Assembly: GCA_018899795.1 (NCBI GenBank) | Contig: JAHIHJ010000019.1 | Coordinates: forward strand, 1-6,033 | Length of the DNA stretch: 6,033 bases | Direction: 5' to 3' | Source of the DNA: Methanobacteriota archaeon | GTDB lineage: Archaea; Halobacteriota; Methanosarcinia; Methanosarcinales; Methanoperedenaceae | Shown: positions 5,984 through 6,033 of the stretch, in pieces | Position numbering within the stretch: the stretch's first letter is position 1 | Layout: each line of letters starts with the position of its first letter | Notes under the pieces: model-generated | What the model saw: only the letters and a program-made list of their open reading frames with translations | Told to the model about the DNA's origin: nothing | Database searches by the model: none | Translations under genes and position numbers: made by a program

Positions 5984-5996
5984 TTCATATATTCAG
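5984..5996 (-). promoter_or_regulatory. Possible TATA box for the permease gene
   Basis: The minus strand reads TGAATATATGAA around 5995-5984, a TATA-like block that would place transcription start near 5960, just before the GTG at 5957. Next to it is the perfect 8-bp palindrome AACCGGTT (5978-5985), preceded on the plus strand by the related AACCGAT (5971-5977), which could be an operator. Both are short enough to be chance. Confidence 0.35.
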
Positions 5997-6033
5997 AAAA
6001 ACAATTATTTCATAGCTTCCCCATAAATCAAAC

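Overview
The window reads as archaeal chromosome. It carries an MCM replicative helicase, a DUF424 family protein, a tRNA-Gly with a canonical-position intron and a bulge-helix-bulge-like fold, and A/T-rich TATA-type promoter elements. Shine-Dalgarno sites are weak or absent. The intermediate base composition, the protein flavour and the GC-rich intergenic repeats fit the Methanosarcinales / ANME-2 ('Candidatus Methanoperedens'-like) lineage. That placement is an inference from style, not from a marker comparison.

Every supported gene lies on the minus strand, so the window is read from high to low coordinates. (1) 6033-4811: remains of an ArsB/NhaD-type (ion transporter superfamily) 10-12 helix membrane permease, broken into a 5' part and a 3' part. 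About 45-50 central codons, including the conserved SND-type region, are absent at a junction near 5605-5615, and the two parts are in different frames. (2) 4810-4420: a repeat-rich intergenic stretch. It holds a head-to-head array of 9-bp units forming a 73-nt palindrome (4692-4764), two inverted copies of a small hairpin element (4484-4503 and 4639-4658), and between them a 17-nt copy of the 5' end of the neighbouring tRNA gene. (3) 4419-4307: tRNA-Gly(CCC) with a 42-nt intron. (4) 4151-2979: an uncharacterised protein with two N-terminal membrane helices and a large soluble domain, with its own TATA box. (5) 2978-2582: about 400 bp without a gene. (6) 2581-1: a tightly packed operon of mcm, a DUF424 gene starting one base after the mcm stop, and the N-terminus of a coiled-coil protein whose ATG overlaps the DUF424 stop (ATGA).

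The clearest functional unit is the mcm-DUF424-coiled-coil operon, whose spacing points to translational coupling. The most unusual parts are the broken permease and the structured repeats around the tRNA gene. I see no CRISPR array, transposase, toxin-antitoxin pair or recognisable defence system, and no gene cluster that looks like a new multi-gene system.
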